Assembly: GCF_031460495.1 (NCBI RefSeq)
Contig: NZ_JAVKTS010000003.1
Coordinates: 310,001-374,000, forward strand
Reading direction: 5' to 3'
DNA from: Tissierella sp.
GTDB lineage: Bacteria; Bacillota; Clostridia; Tissierellales; Tissierellaceae
DNA: 64,000 nt
Shown here: piece by piece, positions 27,373-35,310 of the stretch
Layout: every line of letters begins with the position of its first letter
Position numbering within the stretch: the first letter of the stretch is position 1
Position numbers and translations under genes: made by a program
Notes under the pieces: model-generated
What the model was told of the DNA's origin: nothing
The model's database searches: none
Seen by the model: only the letters and a program-made list of their open reading frames with translations

Positions 27373-28296
27373 TTAAAACCTAAAACCTACTTTGAATTCC
27401 CGTGATTCAAATGCCTTTTCATAATCTTCTAATTCATATAAGTCGATAGGTGGAAATTGTATCAAACCTAGTTTTAGTAATTGCAATGCTGGTTCAAAGG
27501 GACCACATCTACTTCCTTTGATAGTAATCTCATTCACTACAAAATCACTCATATCTATTTCGACTTTTCCTGCATAAGTGGTTTTAATAACAATAGTTCC
27601 TTTTTTCCTAACTATTTTTTGTGCTGTTAATATGCCAGATGGAGAGCCAGAAGCATCTATAACTATTTCATAAGATTCTTCTGTATTTGTCCTTACCTTA
27701 GCAAAGGATTTAAATAAGTTTAATTTCTCTTCATGTTTACCAATTATAGTTAAATTAGCTCCTGTCAAAGACACTACTTGGGCGATCATATATGCAAGTC
27801 GTCCATCTCCAATGATTCCAACACTAGTAGAGGGCTTTATATGCACTTGCTCCAAAATCTCCAGTGCTGCTGCAAGAGGTTCTGTAAATATTGCGACTTC
27901 AGATGGTACTTCTTTAGGCACTATATGCAATAATTCATTTCTTATAGTTATATACTGGGCAAAACATCCATCTTTCCCCGAAATTCCTACTACCTTTCTA
28001 TTTTCACAGTGAGTTGGTCGCCCGGTTTTGCAATAAATACAATGGCCACAATTTTCATTGATTTCACCAACAACACGGTGCCCGATTAAGGAAGGATCAT
28101 CGGACTCTAGGACTTTTCCAACAAATTCATGACCTAGTATGCCTTTAAAATCAGGTCTATATCCTTTTAAAATTTCTTTATCTGTATTGCATATTGCACT
28201 GACAATAATTTCAACCAATGATTCTCCAGACTTAGGAGATGGTTTTGGATAGTTTTCCACATATTGAAGACTTTTATCATAGTATAAAGCTTTCAT
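27373..28296 (-). CDS. Zinc-dependent MDR-family alcohol dehydrogenase
   Basis: 307 residues, shorter than the usual 340-350. Catalytic zinc ligands: Cys in SAICNTDKE near 36 and GHE near 56. The structural zinc lobe is CGHCIYCKTGRPTHC near 83-97. The Rossmann region VGIIGDGRLAYMIA near 160 binds NAD(P). In this operon it could reduce the aldehyde released by the class II aldolase (for example 2-methylthioacetaldehyde or acetaldehyde), which is inferred from context only. GAGGAG precedes ATG 28296; 32 bases separate it from the phosphorylase gene. Confidence 0.85.
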   Translation of the reverse strand: MKALYYDKSLQYVENYPKPSPKSGESLVEIIVSAICNTDKEILKGYRPDFKGILGHEFVGKVLESDDPSLIGHRVVGEINENCGHCIYCKTGRPTHCENRKVVGISGKDGCFAQYITIRNELLHIVPKEVPSEVAIFTEPLAAALEILEQVHIKPSTSVGIIGDGRLAYMIAQVVSLTGANLTIIGKHEEKLNLFKSFAKVRTNTEESYEIVIDASGSPSGILTAQKIVRKKGTIVIKTTYAGKVEIDMSDFVVNEITIKGSRCGPFEPALQLLKLGLIQFPPIDLYELEDYEKAFESREFKVGFRF

Positions 28297-28328
28297 ATGA
28301 ACTCCTCACTTTACTATATTTAAAATAT

Positions 28329-29090
28329 CTAGAGCTGAATAATTGAATTATTACAAGAGCAATTATCTTGGTCCAGCCCTTCTTTAAATACTTTGATAAA
28401 TACATCTGTTATATTTTCTCTGTTTTTATCAACTGAACCCTGTATATCATGTATGGCTATTTCCCCACCAATACCTGTACACCAATTGGTTATAATACCT
28501 ATAGCAGAATAACACATACCAAGTTCCTTTGCAAAAACTACTTCAGGGACTGAAGTCATCCCTACAACATCACCAATATTTTTATACATTTTTATCTCAC
28601 TGGCTGTTTCAAATCTTGGACCTTCAGTACATATATATACAGCCTCTCCCTTAATATCTAAGCCTAATTCTTTAGAGAAAAGATAAAACTTCTCTCTCAT
28701 ATTTTTGCAATAAGGATCACTCATATCTACATGTTTTACTGGTTCGTCCCCTCCTTCAAAAAAAGTAACAGGTCTTGATTTTGTGAAGTCAAGGAAATCA
28801 TTTATCACTACAACATCTCCAGGAGCATAGTTTTCATTGCAAGATCCTACTGCTGCTGTTGCGTAGATATATTTTACCCCATATTCTTTTAATGCCATCA
28901 TATTCGCCTTATAATTTATTAGATGAGGCGGCTTAGAATGTTCTTTCCCATGTCTAGCTAAAAAAACTATTTCTTCTCCATCTATGTTTACTACATCCAA
29001 TTCCACTTCACCATATTTTGTTTTAACCTTCTCTACTCTACTATTGTGACTAGTACCATATACGCCAGTCCCTCCAATTATTGCCTTCAT
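28329..29090 (-). CDS. mtnP: MTAP/PNP-family nucleoside phosphorylase (methylthio-nucleoside)
   Basis: 253 residues of the methylthioadenosine phosphorylase family: GGTGVYG at 7-13, LARHGKEHSKPPH near 50, the phosphate/ribose block NYKANMMALKEYGV, TEGPRFET near 160 and GMTSVPEVVFAKELGMCY near 180. It splits 5'-modified nucleosides to base and 5-modified ribose 1-phosphate. The base-contact segment reads TNWCTG near 200, where adenosine-specific MTAPs carry TDYDxW; the Asn resembles 6-oxopurine-specific PNPs, so methylthioinosine-type substrates are possible. Its partner mtnA lies immediately upstream. Confidence 0.88.
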   Translation of the reverse strand: MKAIIGGTGVYGTSHNSRVEKVKTKYGEVELDVVNIDGEEIVFLARHGKEHSKPPHLINYKANMMALKEYGVKYIYATAAVGSCNENYAPGDVVVINDFLDFTKSRPVTFFEGGDEPVKHVDMSDPYCKNMREKFYLFSKELGLDIKGEAVYICTEGPRFETASEIKMYKNIGDVVGMTSVPEVVFAKELGMCYSAIGIITNWCTGIGGEIAIHDIQGSVDKNRENITDVFIKVFKEGLDQDNCSCNNSIIQL

Positions 29091-29122
29091 CTTATCCCTC
29101 CTTTAACAAGTAGTCCTTCTTC

Positions 29123-29167
29123 AATAAGTTTAAAAATTGGTGCCTGGCACCAAAAACTAAACTTATT
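29123..29167. repeat. REP-like palindrome with nested hairpin between mtnA and mtnP
   Basis: Inner arms TTGGTGCC/GGCACCAA (29137-29153) surround a single base. Outer arms AATAAGTTTA (29123-29132) and TAAACTTATT (29158-29167) extend the stem after a four-base mismatch, overlapping the mtnA stop. The GGTGCCTGGCACC core is one I recall as recurrent in Firmicute intergenic DNA. It may also act as a terminator-like stem on the minus strand. Confidence 0.6.
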
Positions 29168-30200
29168 TTAGTTTCATTATGTTCTCTTTATAAGGAGCTC
29201 TTATAATGCCCTTTTCTGTAATTATTCCAGTGATATTTTCCCAAGGTGTTACATCAAAGGCTGGATTAAATACATCTATACCCTCTGGGGCAGTTCTAAC
29301 TCCATCTATATGAGTCACTTCAGATTTATCTCTTTCTTCTATTTCAATATCTTTTCCTGTCTCGATATCAAAATCTATTGTTGTAGTAGGTGCAACAATA
29401 TAAAAAGGAACATTATAAGCTTTAGCTACTACGGACAACATAAATGTACCTATTTTATTTGCAGTATCTCCATTGGAGGCTATTCTATCCGCTCCCACTA
29501 AAATTACATCTATCTTTCCATCTCTTATTAATGTAGCCGCTACATTATCAGCTATTAACTTTGATGGTATTTCTTCCTGTACCAACTCCCATGCAGTTAG
29601 TCTACCGCCTTGTAACCTTGGTCTTGTTTCATCAGCATAAACAAATATATTCTTTCCAGTATAGTGAGCTTCCCTCACAACTCCAAGGGCAGTACCGTAT
29701 CCTACTGTTGCTAAAGCACCAGTATTACAATGGGTTAAAATAGTTGCCCCTTCCTTAATTACTTCATTACCATGCTTTGCCATGGTTTTGTTGGTTTCAA
29801 TATCCTCTTCAAATATCTTATCTGCTTCTTCTCTTATCTTTTTATAAATATCTACTGTAGATGATGATTTATTTTCCTCTATAAGCTTTCTCATTTTTCC
29901 GATAGCCCACATTAAGTTTACAGCTGTCGGTCTTGAGTTGTTCAATATATCTAAAGCTTCATCCATTTTTGAAAAGAAATTTTCCTTTTCTTCACCTAAG
30001 AATTCTTTAGCTGCTAAAACCACCCCATATGCAGCTGTTGCACCTATAGCTGGTGCTCCTCTAACAACCATATCCTTTATTGCAAAATCAACATCTCTAA
30101 AATCCTTACATTGAAATATTTCGTATATTGTAGGTAACTTTCTTTGGTCTATTAAATACAATATATCATCCTTAAATTCAATAGTTTTTATCTCTTTCAT
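29163..30200 (-). CDS. mtnA: 5-methylthioribose-1-phosphate isomerase MtnA
   Basis: 345 residues, eIF2B-related family. Catalytic Cys is in THCNTGALAT near 156 and catalytic Asp in GADRIASNGD near 238; VRGAPAIGATAAYG near 45 and ADETRPRLQGGRLTAWEL near 190 bind the sugar phosphate. It converts 5-methylthioribose 1-phosphate (or the 5-deoxy analogue) to the ribulose 1-phosphate. It sits between the GntR regulator and the phosphorylase in the salvage operon. ATG 30200 follows AAGGAGG. Confidence 0.95.
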   Translation of the reverse strand: MKEIKTIEFKDDILYLIDQRKLPTIYEIFQCKDFRDVDFAIKDMVVRGAPAIGATAAYGVVLAAKEFLGEEKENFFSKMDEALDILNNSRPTAVNLMWAIGKMRKLIEENKSSSTVDIYKKIREEADKIFEEDIETNKTMAKHGNEVIKEGATILTHCNTGALATVGYGTALGVVREAHYTGKNIFVYADETRPRLQGGRLTAWELVQEEIPSKLIADNVAATLIRDGKIDVILVGADRIASNGDTANKIGTFMLSVVAKAYNVPFYIVAPTTTIDFDIETGKDIEIEERDKSEVTHIDGVRTAPEGIDVFNPAFDVTPWENITGIITEKGIIRAPYKENIMKLK

Positions 30201-30234
30201 CTTCTTCCTCCTTGGTTTATTTATACTAAAGTAA

Positions 30235-30957
30235 TTAAGTAATCCTATTTACCTTTAATTTAAATATTTCAGAATCAAAATAATCAAATGAGTATAAAAT
30301 TGGATGTCCTTCTTTATCATAATGTAGCTGATGTAGCAATATGAAAAGTTTGTTCTTAGGAACCTTTAAGCGTTCAATCATTTCTTCCGTAGGTAAAGTT
30401 GGTATTATTTCAGTAGTTGCATAATCCATGACAATTCCAAACTTTTCTTTAATGTAAGAAAATACAGATTCTGAATCAATATTATCTAAACTTTCATTGT
30501 TTACTAACTTTTTAGGAATAGTATCTACTAAATAGGCTGCAGCTTTACCATTGGCAGTTCTAATTCTTTTTAAAGTAATAATCTTATCGTTAGCTTCAAG
30601 TCTTAATTTTTTTACCATATCCTTAGTTGGATATCCTTCTTCAACACCAACCCATGTGGTACCTGGTTGATATCCAAAGCTTTGGATAATTTCTGTGATA
30701 CTTTCCAGTTTTTCTAGTCCAGATTCAATTTGAATTGGTCTCTTGTTTATAAAAGTTCCTTTTCCTTTTATCTTATATATTATCTTGTCCTGTTCTAGTA
30801 GGGCCAAAGCCTCTCTAACTGTATATCTACTTACACCTAATATATCCATAAATGTATTTTCAGATGGTAAGATTTCATCTGCTTGGAGCTCTTCATTCTC
30901 GATAAACTTTAATATTTCATGCTTTGTTTTAGAGCTTAAGGAAATAGATTTAATCAT
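30235..30957 (-). CDS. GntR/HutC-family transcriptional regulator
   Basis: 240 residues. Winged helix-turn-helix at about 10-70 (LPSENTFMDILGVSRYTVREALALLEQD, then GKGTFINK), followed by a UTRA ligand-binding domain from about 90 (LKRIRTANGKAAAYLVDTIP). HutC-type members sense a small metabolite, often a sugar phosphate or the pathway substrate, and repress their own operon. Its ATG overlaps the aldolase stop (ATGA), and the operon promoter carries a TGTCTGACA palindrome that could be its operator. Confidence 0.9.
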   Translation of the reverse strand: MIKSISLSSKTKHEILKFIENEELQADEILPSENTFMDILGVSRYTVREALALLEQDKIIYKIKGKGTFINKRPIQIESGLEKLESITEIIQSFGYQPGTTWVGVEEGYPTKDMVKKLRLEANDKIITLKRIRTANGKAAAYLVDTIPKKLVNNESLDNIDSESVFSYIKEKFGIVMDYATTEIIPTLPTEEMIERLKVPKNKLFILLHQLHYDKEGHPILYSFDYFDSEIFKLKVNRIT

Positions 30958-31604
30958 TGTTTTTTAACTTGCCCATAAGTTTTAAATTTTTCAAGCATTA
31001 GAAGCATCTCTTCCTCTGGAAGAATCACAGGCTCTCCAATAGCCTTTGTTCTATAGTATAGCTCTGCACAATATTCAATTTCCTCTGTAATATTAAAGGC
31101 ATTTGCAAGATCCTTTGCTCCAGCTAAAAGCCCATGGTTAGCTAATAATACTGCATATCTATCTTTCATAGCTTCATATGCATTTTCAGCTAATTCCTTA
31201 GTTCCATAAGTTGCATATTTGGCACATCTAACATCTAGACCTGCTAATGCAAGCATATAATGCACAGGTGGTAATGACCAGTTTAAACATGCAAGAGTTG
31301 TTGCGTACATAGTATGGGTATGAATTATAGCATCAATATCTTCCCTATTAGCATAAAATATTCTATGCATTTCATATTCAGATGAAGGATCTTTAGCACC
31401 ATCAACTTTGTTGCCATGAATATCAAGTACTACCACATCTTCAGGTTTTATTTCAAAATAATCTATCCCTGAAGGTGATATACACATTAGACCTTTCTCT
31501 CTATTATAAATACTTAAATTCCCACCAGTTCCTTTAGTAAGGCTTGATGTAACAAGCTTTTTCCCATATTCAACAATTTGCTCTCTCTCTTCTTGCATTA
31601 ACAT
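30954..31604 (-). CDS. Class II aldolase (fuculose/methylthioribulose-1-phosphate aldolase type)
   Basis: 216 residues, zinc aldolase family shared with FucA, AraD and MtnB. Seen: GTGGNLS near 27, catalytic Glu in PSSEYEMH near 76, zinc ligands in HTHTMYAT near 95-97 and ANHGLLAG near 157. With phosphorylase and mtnA in the same operon and no MtnC/MtnD/MtnK present, an aldolase splitting 5-methylthio- or 5-deoxy-ribulose 1-phosphate into DHAP plus an aldehyde (DHAP shunt) is the best inference; MtnB dehydratase is the alternative. It is first gene of the operon; ATG 31604, AGGAG. Confidence 0.85.
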   Translation of the reverse strand: MLMQEEREQIVEYGKKLVTSSLTKGTGGNLSIYNREKGLMCISPSGIDYFEIKPEDVVVLDIHGNKVDGAKDPSSEYEMHRIFYANREDIDAIIHTHTMYATTLACLNWSLPPVHYMLALAGLDVRCAKYATYGTKELAENAYEAMKDRYAVLLANHGLLAGAKDLANAFNITEEIEYCAELYYRTKAIGEPVILPEEEMLLMLEKFKTYGQVKKQ

Positions 31605-31645
31605 TGAACCAGCTCCTGACTTAATATTTTATATAATATTTAACT

Positions 31646-31694
31646 TGTCTGACATCTATGATTAAATAATAGCACTCGGCAAATTTTCTGTCAA
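31646..31694 (-). promoter_or_regulatory. Salvage operon promoter with candidate GntR operator
   Basis: On the minus strand TTGACA (31689-31694), a 17-base spacer and TATTAT (31666-31671) form a near-consensus sigma-A promoter. The palindrome TGTCTGACA (31646-31654) falls just after the predicted transcription start, a position suited to repression by the GntR protein encoded second in the operon. The promoter match is strong; the operator is inferred. Confidence 0.65.
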
Positions 31695-31723
31695 TATTAG
31701 AATTGTTAAAGTTGAACTAATTT

Positions 31724-31767
31724 TGTAACTTCTTTGTTACACAAACTTGCCTTTTTCGTTATATAAT
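31724..31767 (+). promoter_or_regulatory. Inverted repeat and -10 upstream of the lipoprotein gene
   Basis: TGTAAC (31724-31729) and GTTACA (31736-31741) form a perfect inverted repeat with a six-base spacer, about 20 bases before TATAAT (31762-31767). No good -35 is seen at 17 bases, so the repeat may bind an activator or repressor. The gene starts at 31793. Confidence 0.35.
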
Positions 31768-31792
31768 ATGCTTAATAGAAAGGAGAGTATTT

Positions 31793-33364
31793 ATGTCGCA
31801 AAAACAAATAACACTTATAGTGCTAATAATATGTTTGTCTATCCTTACAATAGGCTGCTCAACAAAAGAAATTTTACCAACTACCTTAAGCCCAGAGCAA
31901 TCCATTAAGGAAATTATTGTATCTAAGGGTTCTAACTATGATTTTTTAGCTGATCAAGCCTATGTAAATCATATCAATACCTTAATTAACAGCCTTGTAA
32001 ATGACCAACAATCTGAAACTCCTCCATATGCTGTAGGAAATCTTGATGAAGATAATATTCCAGAACTAGCAATATTTAGAAACAGAGATCCTAATAATAT
32101 GGATGATGAAGGAAGTTTAGAAATATATAAATTTACCCAAGAAAAATACAGTCTAATAGATAGTATTTCAATGAACTACGATAATGGCAACGAACATATT
32201 ATTATAGGAAAGATATCTGAGGATCAAAACGGATTGTTTCTAAATAATAGTGTAGGTGCTCATTCAGGCATAACATATGGATTTATATTAAAAGACAGTA
32301 AGCTTGAAAGTATTTTTAATGAAAATAAAATTTCACTGATATCTGTATATGCTGGTAATGAAATAACTGATGTTGATAATGATGGGATTTTAGAATTTAG
32401 TATATATTCTGTTGACCCAGAAACTGAAGATACTAGCTTTGCAGGCTCAGATAAAATGACTCTTTGGTATAAATGGGATGGTAAAGATTCTGCTACTTTA
32501 GTAAAAGTTGAAAGGAAGGATTATTCCTCTGAAAAGTCTAATGAAGAAATTTTAAATCAAGGAAAAGAATTAATTGAAAACAATTTCTCTGAAGCATTAC
32601 AATATATAAATGAACATAAGAATGAATTATCTAAGTACGACAATACTGAACTTCTAATGGAATATATTTCCAAATTGGATGAAATATCATTTGATAGAAG
32701 TGTAGAAATAGAGAATTTATTCATTAAGTATCAAAATGGTGAGAATTTTGATTATTTATTTAAGAAATATGAATTATCTATAGCCAAATTAAATAGCTTA
32801 GAATATCTAAGTAGAGAAAAAGTCTTAAAAGATGAAGAAGAGTTAAAGAAGCATCTCATAGATCATATAAATCTAGGGTATAAGCTAGATACTTCAGAAG
32901 GACTTTATTATTATTTAATAGATAATCAAAAATTTGTAGATAGCTTTGGTGAGAATATAACTAATGAATATAATGATTATCTCAAAATATTAGCACTAGA
33001 TACTAATGAGCCTTACATGAATGATGGAAGCCTTATGATATCTATGGAGAGTCTAGCTGAAAGAATTTTATTAGTTGAAAGCTTTAAAATGATTTATCCA
33101 TACTCCAATCTACTGCCTAAGGTTAATGAAATATATCAATGGTATATATATACTTATTTCTATGGAGATAACCATGTTCCTAATTACGATTACGACTCTT
33201 TTGTGATGAAAGATGAAATCTTACAGGAGTATGCAAATACCATAGAAAAATATGAATATACTAATTTTGCAGATATAATTAGAAGTTTTATGGAATGGCT
33301 AAAGCAAAATAATAATATAATGAATGATGATATTCGGGTAAAACTAGATGAAAGATTAAATTAA
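31793..33364 (+). CDS. Hypothetical lipoprotein
   Basis: 523 residues. The signal peptide ends in ILTIGC (lipobox, Cys22). Residues about 60-230 contain an acidic repeat-like region (NLDEDNIPELAIFRN, EITDVDNDGILEFSIYS) reminiscent of VCBS/FG-GAP-type calcium-binding strands of the D-x-D-x-DG kind; the C-terminal half is helical and rich in Glu, Lys, Asn and Tyr. No enzyme motif is seen. It is probably an extracellular membrane-anchored protein of unknown role. AAAGGAGAG precedes ATG. It is divergent from the salvage operon and followed by a hairpin terminator. Confidence 0.8.
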   Translation: MSQKQITLIVLIICLSILTIGCSTKEILPTTLSPEQSIKEIIVSKGSNYDFLADQAYVNHINTLINSLVNDQQSETPPYAVGNLDEDNIPELAIFRNRDPNNMDDEGSLEIYKFTQEKYSLIDSISMNYDNGNEHIIIGKISEDQNGLFLNNSVGAHSGITYGFILKDSKLESIFNENKISLISVYAGNEITDVDNDGILEFSIYSVDPETEDTSFAGSDKMTLWYKWDGKDSATLVKVERKDYSSEKSNEEILNQGKELIENNFSEALQYINEHKNELSKYDNTELLMEYISKLDEISFDRSVEIENLFIKYQNGENFDYLFKKYELSIAKLNSLEYLSREKVLKDEEELKKHLIDHINLGYKLDTSEGLYYYLIDNQKFVDSFGENITNEYNDYLKILALDTNEPYMNDGSLMISMESLAERILLVESFKMIYPYSNLLPKVNEIYQWYIYTYFYGDNHVPNYDYDSFVMKDEILQEYANTIEKYEYTNFADIIRSFMEWLKQNNNIMNDDIRVKLDERLN

Positions 33365-33368
33365 TCAC

Positions 33369-33428
33369 AAAATCCTCCCATCATAATATTATGTACTATG
33401 TAATATTATAACAAGGGGGGATTTTTTT
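33369..33428 (+). terminator. Terminator whose 3' arm supplies the ribosome site of the next gene
   Basis: AATCCTCCC pairs with GGGGGGATT, with an inner stem ATAATATTA/TAATATTAT, followed by TTTTTTT. The GGGGGG of the right arm (33415-33420) is also the only Shine-Dalgarno for the TTG start of the DUF2935 gene at 33427, so the structure both ends the upstream transcript and hides the next start. Confidence 0.7.
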
Positions 33429-34329
33429 GTTGTCAAGGAAAGAATTTATTCAAATTTCACTAGAAACAAACTTATTTTTTCAAAGAATAATGAAGGAGCA
33501 TCTGTTTTTTATAGAAACTAGCCTGCTACCAATCAATAAAGCCGATATAGCCGAGGCTAATATACTAAAGAAATCATTTGAAGATCTATTATCAGAAACT
33601 GTTATATTTGGTAATTGTGCAGTAAGGAATGAAGTTTTGCAGTCAAATGAGATTGTGACACCTTTAACTCTAGGAGCAGAGAAAAAATCTTCAGAATTAA
33701 CCGGTGCTTCTATTAATATGGAGATTACTGAAGCTGAACTTAATTTGAGATCAGATCCTAATTTTAATTATACAGAATGGCTAGAAGATAAAATATGCAA
33801 CATAAATATGAGATCAATGAACTTATTAGAAGAAGTCATTGAATTCAAAAAGAAACTTCTTAGAATGGAGTTAGAATGTCAAATATTTACAAACCTTTAC
33901 CCTCTTTTAATAGAGCATATTCTTCGCGAGGCTGAATTATATATGTCCATATTAAATAGTCTACAAAACAGAATGTTACCAGATAGAAGCGTATGTGATG
34001 ATATGAACTTTTGGAATGTTAGAATGAAGGAACATGCAGAGTTTATTGATGGTCTCCTCGATCCTACTGAAGAAGCTTTGAAGGAAACAGCAGAAGAATT
34101 GGCAGAAAGATTCGAAAAGATATTAGAAAAAGGATGTAATAAAAATAACGAAAAAGAAATCAGAGTTAAAAGTCTAAAAGCAGCAGAAGATATAATGGCT
34201 TTCAAGAAAGCAGGCACAGAAGGCCTACTAGAATGTAAAATCAAATCAATTATCATCCCTCTTTTAGGAGATCATGTCCTAAGAGAAGCAAATCATTATA
34301 TAAGAATATTGAAAGAGATGAGAATCTGA
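33427..34329 (+). CDS. DUF2935 family protein
   Basis: 300 residues made of two similar helical repeats: SLETNLFFQRIMKEHLFFIETSL at about 9-31 and DMNFWNVRMKEHAEFIDGLLDP near 196, each with a FW/FFxRxMKEH core, and each half ending in an HVLREA-like segment (EHILREAELY, DHVLREANHY). This duplicated four-helix pattern matches DUF2935, largely restricted to Firmicutes. The repeated His and Glu suggest metal binding (hemerythrin-like), which is inferred. Start is TTG at 33427 or 33430. Confidence 0.8.
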   Translation: MLSRKEFIQISLETNLFFQRIMKEHLFFIETSLLPINKADIAEANILKKSFEDLLSETVIFGNCAVRNEVLQSNEIVTPLTLGAEKKSSELTGASINMEITEAELNLRSDPNFNYTEWLEDKICNINMRSMNLLEEVIEFKKKLLRMELECQIFTNLYPLLIEHILREAELYMSILNSLQNRMLPDRSVCDDMNFWNVRMKEHAEFIDGLLDPTEEALKETAEELAERFEKILEKGCNKNNEKEIRVKSLKAAEDIMAFKKAGTEGLLECKIKSIIIPLLGDHVLREANHYIRILKEMRI

Positions 34330-34354
34330 TAGGTTATCCTATCAGATTTTTATT
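34323..34354 (+). terminator. Rho-independent terminator after the DUF2935 gene
   Basis: AATCTGATAGG, loop TTAT, CCTATCAGATT form a perfect 11-bp stem overlapping the stop codon and followed by TTTATTT. Confidence 0.9.
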
Positions 34355-34371
34355 TATATATATTCAAATTA

Positions 34372-34410
34372 AAGAAGAGCTTCTAAAGAAGCATTAATGT
34401 AGCTCTTCTT
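34372..34410. other. Competing hairpins upstream of truA
   Basis: AAGAAGAGCT (34372-34381) pairs perfectly with AGCTCTTCTT (34401-34410), while the overlapping GCTTCTAAAGAAGC (34379-34392) forms an alternative hairpin. No T-run follows. The two structures are mutually exclusive in RNA. The function is unknown. Confidence 0.4.
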
Positions 34411-34511
34411 GAAACTCATAACGGAAAGTTTATTAAACAAAAGAAAAAAAGTATAACTTTCCTATTCGTTATAAGATATAATAAGCTTATTAACTGATGG
34501 GAGTAGATAAG

Positions 34512-35249
34512 ATGAGAAATATTAAGATGAATTTACAATTTGATGGTAGTAGATATGCTGGATGGCAGAGGTTAGGTGATAAAGAAAATACTATACAAGC
34601 TAAACTAGAAGAATTACTTAAAAAAATGACCTCAGAAGAAATAAATGTAATCGGATGCTCTAGGACTGATAAAGGCGTCCATGGAAAATCCTTAGTATGC
34701 AATTTTCACACTAAGTCTAGTATGACAATAGAAGAAATGGAAGATTATATAAATCGCTATCTACCTGATGATATAGTGGCTTATGATCTGGAAGAAGTAG
34801 ATGAAAGATTCCACTCTAGATATAATGCAAAATCCAAGTTTTATAGATATACTATTGATAATAATAAATATCAAGATGTATTCACTAGAAAATTCACTAC
34901 TCATATAGCAGATAATCTAAACCTTGAGTATATGCAAGAAGCTGCTAATTATTTAGTGGGAACTTTTGATTTTGCAGCTTTTACTACTACTAAATCAAAG
35001 AAGAAGGATGCAATAAGGACTATAACTAGGATCAATATTTCAAGAGATGGCAAGTATATTTATATCGACTATGAAGGGGATGGCTTTCTTCACAATATGA
35101 TTAGGATAATCACTGGTACTTTAATTAGGGTAGGAAAAAAAGAAATAAACCCTAGATATGTAATAAATATTTTGGAAGCTAAAGATCGTAGTATTGCAGG
35201 TCCAATGGCTGATCCTAAGGGACTTTGCTTAATAGAGGTTATTTATTGA
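34512..35249 (+). CDS. truA: tRNA pseudouridine synthase A
   Basis: About 245 residues, full length for TruA. MRNIKMNLQFDGSRYAGWQ at the N-terminus and the catalytic Asp in CSRTDKGVH near 58 are diagnostic, as are YRYTI near 110 and the C-terminal GDGFLHNMIRIITGTLI block near 190. It makes pseudouridine at positions 38-40 of tRNA anticodon stems. The ATG at 34512 follows GGGAG; an in-frame ATG five codons upstream has no ribosome site. It is monocistronic or paired with the following GNAT-like gene. Confidence 0.96.
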   Translation: MRNIKMNLQFDGSRYAGWQRLGDKENTIQAKLEELLKKMTSEEINVIGCSRTDKGVHGKSLVCNFHTKSSMTIEEMEDYINRYLPDDIVAYDLEEVDERFHSRYNAKSKFYRYTIDNNKYQDVFTRKFTTHIADNLNLEYMQEAANYLVGTFDFAAFTTTKSKKKDAIRTITRINISRDGKYIYIDYEGDGFLHNMIRIITGTLIRVGKKEINPRYVINILEAKDRSIAGPMADPKGLCLIEVIY

Positions 35250-35310
35250 TTTTCCATATGATATAATCAAAGCAAATATACTTTTCAATAAATTAAAAGG
35301 AGAGGATTTT

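Noticed and set aside
33897-34256. A 119-codon minus-strand open frame inside the DUF2935 gene
   Set aside because: Antisense shadow of a helical, Glu/Lys-rich gene; no ribosome site and no family resemblance.
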